Source: CAMEON01 sp964427175 (GTDB lineage: Bacteria; Bacillota; Clostridia; Oscillospirales; CAG-272). From it: a DNA stretch of 15,673 bases. The notes beneath the pieces are model-generated. The model did no database searches. It saw only the letters and a program-made list of their open reading frames with translations, and was not told the origin of the DNA. The stretch is taken from the NCBI GenBank assembly GCA_964427175.1, contig CAYRTP010000043.1:1-15673 (forward strand). The letters are read 5' to 3'. Both the position numbers and the translations under genes were made by a program. How positions within the stretch are numbered: position 1 is the first letter of the stretch; each line of letters starts with the position of its first letter. Of this stretch, positions 6,560 through 13,123 are shown piece after piece.

Positions 6560-7564
6560 ATGTCGGACAAGTCCAATACCCGCCCCTGCTTTGTGGGCTT
6601 TGATACCAGCAACTACACCACCTCGGCGGCGGCCTGTACCGTGGCCGAGGACGGGCAGATCACCGTGATCGCCAACTGCAAGGCTCCCCTGCCCGTGGCC
6701 GAGGGAGCGCGGGGACTCCGTCAGAGCGACGCGGTCTTTGCCCACGTCCGCAACCTCCCCGAGGTCACCCGCGAGCTGCGGGAGATCCTGGAGGCAGGGA
6801 ACTACCGCGTGGCCGCCGTGGGGTGCTCGGCAACCCCCCGCGATGCCGCCGACTCCTATATGCCCTGTTTTCTGACGGGCATCGCCGCCGCCGAGGCCTT
6901 TGCCGCGGGGTGCGGAGCCGCGGTTTACCGTTTTTCCCATCAGAGCGGACACATCATGGCCGCTCTCTACTCCTCGGGGGCTCTTTCCGAGGGGACTCTG
7001 TTGCGTGAGAATTTCCTCGCCTTCCACGTGTCGGGCGGTACCACCGAGGCGGTGGTGGCCCATCCCCGTGAGGGGGGCTTTGACGTGGAGCTGATCGGCT
7101 ACGGTGCCGATCTCCACGCGGGGCAGGTCATTGACCGCGTCGGCGTGATGATGGGGCTGGATTTCCCCTGCGGACGGGCTATGGAGCAGTTGGCGGTGCA
7201 GAACACCGAGCCTCTCCCCCAGGTCAAGACCTGCGTGCGGGATGGGATCTGCAACCTGTCGGGACTGGAAAACCAGGCCGCCGCCCTGTGGAAGAAGACG
7301 GGGAACGCCTCCCTGGTCAGCGCCTACGTGCTGACCACCATCGGCAAGACCCTGCGTAAGATGACCGACCAGCTTCAGGCCGCGCGGGCCGAGCGGGGGG
7401 AGCCCACGCTTCCCGTGGTCTATGCGGGTGGGGTCATGAGTAATAAGTTTATCCGTCCTCTGCTGACCAAGGGGGCAAAATGGAAGGTCTACTTCTCCGA
7501 GCCCGCTTTCTCGGCGGATAACGCGGCGGGGACTTCGATTCTGTGCGCCCTTGAAGCGCAATAA
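6560..7564 (+). CDS. TsaD/Kae1-like (peptidase M22 glycoprotease family) protein of unknown role
   Basis: A 334-aa member of the ASKHA fold family that includes the tRNA t6A enzyme TsaD. The N-terminus FVGFDTSNYTTSAA matches the phosphate-binding loop. The metal-binding pattern HxxxH is kept as His127-Gln-Ser-Gly-His131, SGGTTEAV matches TsaD's SGGHT, and the C-terminal YAGGVMSN...SADNAAG supplies the third metal ligand Asp320. Sequence around these motifs departs from true TsaD, so I read it as the Clostridia-specific paralogue often labelled Kae1-like rather than the t6A synthase. Its position between nusB and xseA hints at an RNA- or DNA-related role, but nothing proves this. ATG 6560 is preferred; GTG 6554 would overlap the nusB stop as GTGA, and neither start has a good ribosome site, suggesting translational coupling. 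Confidence 0.8.
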   Translation: MSDKSNTRPCFVGFDTSNYTTSAAACTVAEDGQITVIANCKAPLPVAEGARGLRQSDAVFAHVRNLPEVTRELREILEAGNYRVAAVGCSATPRDAADSYMPCFLTGIAAAEAFAAGCGAAVYRFSHQSGHIMAALYSSGALSEGTLLRENFLAFHVSGGTTEAVVAHPREGGFDVELIGYGADLHAGQVIDRVGVMMGLDFPCGRAMEQLAVQNTEPLPQVKTCVRDGICNLSGLENQAAALWKKTGNASLVSAYVLTTIGKTLRKMTDQLQAARAERGEPTLPVVYAGGVMSNKFIRPLLTKGAKWKVYFSEPAFSADNAAGTSILCALEAQ

Positions 7565-7593
7565 AATACGGTACGCCCGGAAAGGAGCCTTCT

Positions 7594-8859
7594 ATGGAGC
7601 CCATCACCCGCCCCGATGCATTCAGCGTCAGCCAAGTCAACGAATATATCAAAATGCTCCTGGAGGGCAACCCCAATCTGAGTGACCTGTGGGTACAGGG
7701 CGAGATCTCGGGGGCCAAGCTCTACGCCTCGGGGCATCTCTACTTCTCCCTCAAGGACTCCGACAGCGTCCTCAGCGCGGTGATGTTCCGCGGCTCCATG
7801 GCGAAGATGGAGTTCGAGCCCGAGAACGGCATGAAGGTGCTGGCTCACGGCCGCGTGTCGGCCTATCCGCCGCGGGGGCAGTACCAGTTCATCGCGGATC
7901 GCATGATCCCCGACGGGGCGGGAGCCCTGGCGGTGGCCTTTGAACAGCTCAAGGCCAAGCTGGGCGCCGAGGGGTTATTCGACCCCGCCCGCAAAAAGCC
8001 TCTGCCACCCCATCCGATCCGCATCGGCGTGGTCACCTCCCCCTCGGGAGCGGCGGTCCACGACATCATTCGGGTAGCCAAAAAGCGTTGCCCGTCTGCC
8101 GAGATCCTCATTTTCCCCTCGCTGGTCCAGGGTGCGGAGGCACCCGCCTACCTGCGGGGCGGTATCCAATACTTCAACGCGGTGAAGGACGATCCCGAGC
8201 AGGGGGTGGACCTCATCATCATCGGCCGCGGCGGCGGCTCCGCCGAGGATCTGTGGGGCTTCAATGACGAGCGGCTGGCACGGACCATTGCCGCCTCCGA
8301 GATTCCCGTGGTGTCGGCGGTGGGCCACGAGGTGGATTTCACCATCTGCGATTTCGTGGCCGACCTCCGTGCCGCCACTCCCTCCGCGGCGGCGGAATTA
8401 TCCTTGCCCGACAAGGAGGATCTGTCCCGTCGGGTCACCGCCCTGGCTACCCGCCTGGACAGCGCACAGACCACCCGTCTGCGCCGTCTGCGTACCCGCC
8501 TGACCCAGCTATCGACCGCCAAGGTGCTGACCTCCCCCGAGGGAGTTTACCGTCTCCGCCGCGAGAGCCTGGAGGGGCTTTCCAAGCGGCTGGACCTGTC
8601 GGTCACCCGCCACCTGACCCACAAGCGGCAGTCCCTGGAACGGGCCGTCGCGGGACTGGGGGCCCTTAATCCCCTGGGAGTCCTGGGGCGGGGCTACGCC
8701 CTGGTGCAATCCCCCGAGGGGACGGTCATCCCCACCGCGGGACAGCTTGCCAAGGGGGATCAAGTGGTCCTCCGCTTTGCTGACGGCACCGCCCGCGCGG
8801 TGGTGGAGGAGACCGCTGTCCATAACCATGAAACCGAGGAGGTCACCCATCATGAGTGA
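7594..8859 (+). CDS. xseA: Exodeoxyribonuclease VII large subunit XseA
   Basis: A 421-aa catalytic subunit of exonuclease VII, which degrades single-stranded DNA from both ends into oligonucleotides in the cytoplasm. The N-terminal OB fold runs to about residue 105 (FSVSQVNEYIKMLLEGN, LWVQGEISGAK, GHLYFSLKD). The catalytic domain carries RIGVVTSPSGAAVHDI, GRGGGSAEDLWGFN (211-224) and the conserved GHEVDF (His245, Asp248) followed by LRAATPSAAAEL. The coiled-coil rich C-terminal part ends with LGRGYALVQ. Length is normal for the family. A clear AAAGGAG site at 7581-7587 precedes the ATG by six bases. The last eight bases overlap xseB, as expected for subunits made together. Confidence 0.97.
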   Translation: MEPITRPDAFSVSQVNEYIKMLLEGNPNLSDLWVQGEISGAKLYASGHLYFSLKDSDSVLSAVMFRGSMAKMEFEPENGMKVLAHGRVSAYPPRGQYQFIADRMIPDGAGALAVAFEQLKAKLGAEGLFDPARKKPLPPHPIRIGVVTSPSGAAVHDIIRVAKKRCPSAEILIFPSLVQGAEAPAYLRGGIQYFNAVKDDPEQGVDLIIIGRGGGSAEDLWGFNDERLARTIAASEIPVVSAVGHEVDFTICDFVADLRAATPSAAAELSLPDKEDLSRRVTALATRLDSAQTTRLRRLRTRLTQLSTAKVLTSPEGVYRLRRESLEGLSKRLDLSVTRHLTHKRQSLERAVAGLGALNPLGVLGRGYALVQSPEGTVIPTAGQLAKGDQVVLRFADGTARAVVEETAVHNHETEEVTHHE

Positions 8860-9109
8860 GACCAAAGATATCCAAAAATCCGCCGATCTGCCCTTCGAGG
8901 AGGCCATTGCCCGTCTGGAGGTCATCGTCAAGTCCATGGAGGGAGACGCTGTGTCCCTGGACGAGAGCCTGGCCCTATATGAGGAGGGGGTCTCCCTGGT
9001 CCGCCGTCTGACCCGCGAGCTGGACGAGGCCGAGCAACGGGTGCGCATCCTGCAAAAGACCCCCGACGGGGAGATCAAGCCCACCCCGTTTACGTCCACC
9101 GAGGATTGA
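8852..9109 (+). CDS. xseB: Exodeoxyribonuclease VII small subunit XseB
   Basis: An 85-aa helical hairpin protein that coats the XseA coiled coil to form exonuclease VII. The signature LPFEEAIARLEVIVKSMEGD, then SLDESLALYEEGVSLVRRL and LDEAEQRVRIL, spans almost the whole protein. The start at 8852 is chosen because GAGGAGG (8836-8842), inside the end of xseA, lies nine bases upstream; a longer in-frame extension to 8747 lacks family similarity. It overlaps xseA by eight bases. Confidence 0.96.
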   Translation: MSETKDIQKSADLPFEEAIARLEVIVKSMEGDAVSLDESLALYEEGVSLVRRLTRELDEAEQRVRILQKTPDGEIKPTPFTSTED

Positions 9110-9110
9110 T

Positions 9111-10019
9111 ATGATGAAGAATACAAGCTATGAAACCCTGGCCAAGGCGGTCCTTTCGGAGGATGCCGCCCTGGTGGAGTCCCTGCTGGATACCCTGTAT
9201 CGCGGCGGCGGACGCTGTGACGCGGTGCTGGACGAGTCCGAACGCTACTCCCTCATGGCAGGGGGGAAGCGGGTGCGTCCCGCGCTGACCCTGGAATTCT
9301 GCCGTCTGTTCGGCGGGGACCCCGAGGCCGCTCTGCCCTTTGCGGCGGCGGTGGAGATGATCCATACCTTCTCCCTCATCCACGATGACCTGCCCTGCAT
9401 GGACAACGATGACCTTCGCCGCGGCCGTCCCACCAACCACAAGGTCTTTGGCGAGGCCTACGCCCTCCTGGCGGGGGACGGCCTGGCCCTGGATGCCTTC
9501 GGTATGGCCGCCTCCAATGACCGTGTTCCCCCCGAGACGAGGGCGCAGGCGGTCCTGCTCCTGTCCCGCGCGGCGGGAAGCGCGGGCATGGTCCGTGGGC
9601 AGATCATGGATATGTTCGGGGAGCAGAATACCTTGACCTACGAGGAACTTTTGGCGCTCCACGCCCACAAGACGGGGGATTTGATCCGCGTGGCCGCCCA
9701 ACTGGGGTGCCTTGCGGCAGGGGTGTCCATGGGCTCTCCCGAGATGACAGCCGCCGAGGGCTACGCCGAGCGCATCGGCCTGGCCTTCCAGGTCATCGAC
9801 GATATTCTGGATGCCACCTCCACCCCCGAGCAGTTGGGTAAATCCGTCGGCGGGGATGCCGACCATCATAAGAATACCTTCCTCTCCTTCTCCGCCATTC
9901 CCGAGGCCGAGGCCTACGCCGACCGCCTCACCGAGGAGGCTGTCGCCCTGCTTACGCCCTTTGAGGGGGCGGAGCGTTTGGCGGCCCTGGCTCGCTTCTT
10001 GGCGGTACGGAAGATCTGA
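9111..10019 (+). CDS. ispA: Short-chain prenyl diphosphate synthase, farnesyl diphosphate synthase type
   Basis: A 302-aa all-helical enzyme that condenses isopentenyl diphosphate with allylic diphosphates to make farnesyl (or geranylgeranyl) diphosphate for quinone, carotenoid and undecaprenyl synthesis. The first Asp-rich motif is DDLPCMDNDD (Asp92, Asp93, Asp98), with the two-residue insertion before the final Asp typical of bacterial type II FPP synthases. The second is DDILD (Asp230-Asp234). GGKRVRPAL near residue 46 binds isopentenyl diphosphate, and KSVGGDADHHKNTF is the conserved distal motif. ATG 9111 is one base after the xseB stop, with GAGG at 9101-9104; the adjacent ATG at 9114 is equally possible. 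Product chain length cannot be fixed from sequence alone. Confidence 0.93.
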   Translation: MMKNTSYETLAKAVLSEDAALVESLLDTLYRGGGRCDAVLDESERYSLMAGGKRVRPALTLEFCRLFGGDPEAALPFAAAVEMIHTFSLIHDDLPCMDNDDLRRGRPTNHKVFGEAYALLAGDGLALDAFGMAASNDRVPPETRAQAVLLLSRAAGSAGMVRGQIMDMFGEQNTLTYEELLALHAHKTGDLIRVAAQLGCLAAGVSMGSPEMTAAEGYAERIGLAFQVIDDILDATSTPEQLGKSVGGDADHHKNTFLSFSAIPEAEAYADRLTEEAVALLTPFEGAERLAALARFLAVRKI

Positions 10020-10055
10020 CCCATTCTACGATTCAACGAAAGAAAAGGAACAAAC

Positions 10056-10541
10056 ATGAATTTCTGGAAATCCATGCTTACAAATTTCCCCCTGGTCTGC
10101 GCGGGAACTGCCTGGTTCACCGCCCAGATCCTCAAGGTCTTCACAGGCGTTTTCAAAATGCGGAAATTCAGCGTATCGGCCCTGCTTTTCGGACACGGCG
10201 GTATGCCCTCCTCCCATTCGGCATCGGTCTGTGCCTTGCTGGTGTCCTGCGGCCTGGCCTACGGTGTGGACTCGGGCTACTTTGCCATCGCGGCCCTCTT
10301 TGCCATCATCGTCATGGGTGACGCGGCAGGCGTGCGGGCCGAGGCAGGGAAGCAAGCCAAGGTGCTCAACCGCATCATGAAGGACCTGTTCACCTCCGAA
10401 ACCTCGGGAGAGGTCAACCAAAACCTCAAGGAGCTGGTGGGGCATACTCCTCTCCAGGTGGCGATGGGGGCCCTGCTGGGGCTCTCCCTGCCCTTCCTGA
10501 TGGTGCTCATCCCGCTGTACCGCGGCTATTTCCCGTTATGA
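10056..10541 (+). CDS. Divergent PAP2 family membrane protein (DUF212, YuiD-like)
   Basis: A 161-aa membrane protein of the divergent PAP2 family, relatives of phosphatidic-acid phosphatases. It contains the GGMPSSHSA motif (48-56), the second motif DAAGVRAEAGKQAKVLN, and ELVGHTPLQVAMGALLG, with about four hydrophobic segments. The family's substrate is not established; a lipid or isoprenoid phosphate is plausible because it directly follows the prenyl diphosphate synthase, but that is inference. AAAAGGA upstream supports the ATG at 10056. It occupies the operon position where dxs usually sits in related bacteria. Its stop overlaps the tlyA start as ATGA. Confidence 0.9.
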   Translation: MNFWKSMLTNFPLVCAGTAWFTAQILKVFTGVFKMRKFSVSALLFGHGGMPSSHSASVCALLVSCGLAYGVDSGYFAIAALFAIIVMGDAAGVRAEAGKQAKVLNRIMKDLFTSETSGEVNQNLKELVGHTPLQVAMGALLGLSLPFLMVLIPLYRGYFPL

Positions 10542-11335
10542 GAGCCGATCTGTATCTTGTGCAAAACGGGCACGCCGACAGCCGTACCCTGGCCCAGAAG
10601 CTGATTTCCGAGGGGGCTGTGACGGTGGACGGCCGCACCCTCAAAAAGCCCTCGGAGGACATTCCCGAGGGGGAGCATACCGTGACGGTTCGCGCTACGG
10701 CGGACACCCGCTACGTGGGGCGCGGCGGACTCAAGCTGGAGGCCGCGCTGACTGCCTTCCCCATTCGGGTGGAGGGCTGTGTAGCCGCTGATATCGGCGC
10801 TTCCACGGGCGGTTTTACCGATTGCCTGCTCCAAAACGGGGCGGCGCGGGTCTACGCTGTGGATGCGGGACACGGTCAGCTTCACCCACGCCTCCTGGCG
10901 GACCCGCGGGTGCGCTCGGCCGAGGGCATGAACGCCCGCGGTCTGACCCCCGCTGACCTCTGCCGCATCGAGCGGGTGTGGCAAGCGGAGCACCCCGAGG
11001 CGGCAGTTCCCGACTTTGAGGGCTTGGTGGAGGGCATCGTCATGGACGTTTCCTTCATCTCCCAGACCCTGCTCCACCCCGCCCTGGCGGGCATTCTGCG
11101 GGAGGGAGGCTGGATGATCGCCCTGGTCAAGCCCCAGTTCGAGCTGACCCGCTCGGCCCTGAACAAGCAGGGCATTGTCAAACAGGAAAAGGACCGCAAG
11201 GCCGCCCTGGATAAGGTGTTGACCTCCGCCGCCGCTTGCGGCTTTGAGGCGGTGTCGGTTATTCCCTCGCCCATCGAGGGCGGGGACGGAAACCGCGAAT
11301 ATCTGGCGTATTTCCGTAAGAAATTCCACATATAA
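10538..11335 (+). CDS. tlyA: TlyA family rRNA (cytidine-2'-O)-methyltransferase / hemolysin A-like
   Basis: A 265-aa RNA methyltransferase with an N-terminal S4 RNA-binding domain (about 1-60, RADLYLVQNGHADSRTLAQK) and an FtsJ/RrmJ-like SAM-dependent domain. The SAM motif is DIGASTGGFTDCLLQNGA. The catalytic tetrad of the fold can be placed as Lys66 (GGLKLE), Asp170 (MDVSFIS), Lys198 (LVKPQFE) and Glu254 (GNREYL). Relatives methylate 16S C1409 and/or 23S C1920 and affect capreomycin sensitivity; the older name hemolysin A is misleading. Its ATG overlaps the PAP2 stop by four bases (ATGA), indicating translational coupling. Length is normal. Confidence 0.93.
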   Translation: MRADLYLVQNGHADSRTLAQKLISEGAVTVDGRTLKKPSEDIPEGEHTVTVRATADTRYVGRGGLKLEAALTAFPIRVEGCVAADIGASTGGFTDCLLQNGAARVYAVDAGHGQLHPRLLADPRVRSAEGMNARGLTPADLCRIERVWQAEHPEAAVPDFEGLVEGIVMDVSFISQTLLHPALAGILREGGWMIALVKPQFELTRSALNKQGIVKQEKDRKAALDKVLTSAAACGFEAVSVIPSPIEGGDGNREYLAYFRKKFHI

Positions 11336-11355
11336 GAGCGGCAGGGGACCGCTCT
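11335..11355 (+). other. Hairpin between tlyA and nadK, no T-run
   Basis: AGAGCGG (11335-11341) and CCGCTCT (11349-11355) form a 7-bp stem with a 7-base loop, starting on the last base of the tlyA stop codon. No T-tract follows, so it is more likely an mRNA processing or decay boundary than a terminator. The rest of this 86-base gap is GC-rich without a promoter. Confidence 0.35.
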
Positions 11356-11421
11356 CTCCGGATTCGCTCGGGGCCGACTCGGCAGAGGCGGGCCCTCTCC
11401 CCCAAGAAAGTAGGTGCTTCA

Positions 11422-12333
11422 ATGGCTGACGTGAAAAAAATCGCGTTGATTACGAATTTCAACATATATGAGAAGGCGGGAGCCGCCATGCAGGTGGCCC
11501 AGCGGCTGTCCGCTTACCCCTGCGAGGTGATGGTGGCCTCCTTCAATCGGGATAAGGTGCTCCGCATGAATCGGGGGCGTATGCCCTTCACCTTCCTGCC
11601 CATGGACGAGCTTTACGCCCACGCGGATATTCTGATCGTGCTGGGCGGTGACGGCACCATCCTGGAGGCCGCCCGCCGTTCGGCGGTGCGACAGACTCCC
11701 ATCCTGGGCATCAACCTGGGGCGGGTGGGGTACATGGCCGAGCTGGAAATGGGGGAGCTGGATCTTTTGGCCCGCCTCTTTGACCGCGTGACCGCCGACG
11801 GCCATATCCCCGCCTCCTACGATATCGAGATCCGCTCCATGCTCCACGTGGACGTACTGACCACCGAGGGAGAGGTCCGTCAGCAGATGTACGGCCTCAA
11901 TGACGCGGTCATCACCAACGGCTCGGTGTCCCGCATCGTGGATATTGAGCTGGCCGAGAACGGCACCCCCGTCACGGCCTATCGCGCCGACGGTCTTATC
12001 GTGGCCACCCCCACGGGGTCCACGGCCTACTCCATGTCGGCGGGGGGACCCGTCACCGACCCGCGGGTCAAGTGCTTCTGCGTGACCCCCATCTGCCCCC
12101 ACTCCCTGGCGGCGCGGCCCATGATCTTCCCCGATGATTCGGTGCTGGAGATCCGCAACATCTGCCAGCGGGAGAAGATGCTCTACCTGACGGTGGACGG
12201 ACGCACCAACTGCGAGCTCTACCGCGGCGAGGTGGTACGCATCGCCAAATCCCCCTTGGAGACCCGCCTGGTGCGGCTGAAGGCCTGCGGATTCTACAAC
12301 CGCCTACGCTTGAAAATGGCCGAACACGGCTGA
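11422..12333 (+). CDS. nadK: NAD kinase
   Basis: A 303-aa enzyme that phosphorylates NAD to NADP in the cytoplasm. The diagnostic GGDGT motif is at residues 75-79 (Asp77 catalytic), LNDAV has the NAD-binding Asn160-Asp161, and ADGLIVATPTGSTAYSMSAG (centred on residues 198-206) is the second signature. The family C-terminal feature VTPICPHSL with RPMIFPDDSVLEI follows. The N-terminus KKIALITNFN is as expected. The ribosome site is weak (TAGGTG just upstream). It is the last gene before the repeat-filled gap, so argR and later genes may be less well expressed or separately controlled. Confidence 0.96.
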   Translation: MADVKKIALITNFNIYEKAGAAMQVAQRLSAYPCEVMVASFNRDKVLRMNRGRMPFTFLPMDELYAHADILIVLGGDGTILEAARRSAVRQTPILGINLGRVGYMAELEMGELDLLARLFDRVTADGHIPASYDIEIRSMLHVDVLTTEGEVRQQMYGLNDAVITNGSVSRIVDIELAENGTPVTAYRADGLIVATPTGSTAYSMSAGGPVTDPRVKCFCVTPICPHSLAARPMIFPDDSVLEIRNICQREKMLYLTVDGRTNCELYRGEVVRIAKSPLETRLVRLKACGFYNRLRLKMAEHG

Positions 12334-12349
12334 GGCTGAGGCGTACGTA

Positions 12350-12421
12350 AAACCGAAGGTTTCGTTCGGTTTGAAACAGTTTTGAACGGTTTCGACCGTT
12401 TTCAAACGTTTGAAAACGGTC
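12350..12421. repeat. Chain of overlapping inverted repeats, including a perfect 28-bp palindrome
   Basis: Three hairpins lie end to end. First, AAACCGAA (12350-12357) pairs with TTCGGTTT (12365-12372) around GGTTTCG. Second, AACGGT (12385-12390) pairs with ACCGTT (12395-12400) around TTCG. Third, a perfect 28-bp palindrome spans 12394-12421, beginning GACCGTTTTCAAAC. The second and third share bases 12394-12400 and cannot form together; the third also shares 12417-12421 with the next element. No T-run follows. Confidence 0.85.
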
Positions 12422-12512
12422 ATCCTGAGCGGAACGAAGTGGAGTCGAAGGATCTCCTCCCGGAAAGAGATCCTTCGACTGCGCCGCGTTGCGGCTCCGT
12501 TCAGGATGACCG
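12417..12512. repeat. Interspersed palindromic element (96 bp, non-coding, MITE/REP-like)
   Basis: The ends CGGTCATCCTGA (12417-12428) and TCAGGATGACCG (12501-12512) are perfect inverted copies. Inside, AGTCGAAGGATCTC (12443-12456) and GAGATCCTTCGACT (12467-12480) form a 14-bp perfect stem with a 10-base loop, and GCCGC-GTT-GCGGC (12483-12495) is a small extra hairpin. I recognise the CATCCTGAGC...GAAGGATCTC pattern as a widespread interspersed repeat in Clostridia and other bacteria. It is commonly mis-translated as short proteins reading VILSGTKWSRRIS, which is what the frame upstream of argR does here. Confidence 0.85.
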
Positions 12513-12574
12513 CGTTGCCCCAAACACAAAATAACCACGCATTTTTTCCATTCCGTAAGGAGAACAGAACTACC

Positions 12575-13054
12575 ATGAAAAAGAACCGATTGGACAAGAT
12601 TATCGACATCATCACCCAAAACGAGGTGGAGACCCAGGACGAGCTGATCTCCTACCTGAAGGAGGCGGGCTATGCCGTCACCCAGGCTACCGTGTCCCGT
12701 GACATCCGCGAGCTGAAGTTAGCCAAGGTCATGACGGGGCGGGGAAGCTACCGCTACGTCCTGCCCAAGGAGGATAAGGACACCCGCCAGCTCCACATCA
12801 GCCATGCTTTGGCTGAGACCATCACCCGTGTGGAGTACGCCCAGAACGATATCGTCCTCCACACCTACGCCGGTATGGCCCAGGCCGTGGCCCTGGAGGT
12901 GGATCACCTGGCCCATCCCAACATTCTCGGCTGCGTGGCCGGTGACGATACCATCATCATCGTCGCCCGCGACAACGCCTCGGCCGCCGCCCTGTCCGAC
13001 CAGATGCAGGAAATGATCCGCTCCCGCGCCAAGCAGGGACGGGAGGATAAGTAA
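12575..13054 (+). CDS. argR: Arginine repressor ArgR/AhrC
   Basis: A 159-aa arginine-sensing hexameric regulator that represses arginine biosynthesis and, in Bacillota, activates catabolism. The N-terminal winged helix-turn-helix contains VTQATVSRDIRELKLAKV, with Ser41 and Arg42 in the DNA-contacting positions. The C-terminal oligomerisation and arginine-binding domain has the family motif AGDDTIIIVARD with Asp124 and Asp125. The start is ATG 12575, preceded by AAGGAG (12557-12562) twelve bases away; the in-frame extension to 12410 only translates the palindromic repeat. It is separated from nadK by 241 bases of repeats and follows the classical argR-recN order. Confidence 0.95.
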   Translation: MKKNRLDKIIDIITQNEVETQDELISYLKEAGYAVTQATVSRDIRELKLAKVMTGRGSYRYVLPKEDKDTRQLHISHALAETITRVEYAQNDIVLHTYAGMAQAVALEVDHLAHPNILGCVAGDDTIIIVARDNASAAALSDQMQEMIRSRAKQGREDK

Positions 13055-13123
13055 GGGGACTGCCAAGTCCTCACGCCCCCATGATCCATGGAGGCGTTTA
13101 CCGAAAGGAGGTCATCGGTTACC

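Noticed and set aside
12410..12574. N-terminal extension of argR reading VILSGTKWSRRIS
   Set aside because: This is translation of the palindromic repeat; ArgR family proteins begin at the KKNRLDKI region, which follows a good ribosome site.
12334..12574. CRISPR array, because of repeated GTTTTCAAA/CGTTTGAAA blocks
   Set aside because: Blocks are inverted and overlapping, not equal direct repeats with unique spacers, and no cas gene is present.
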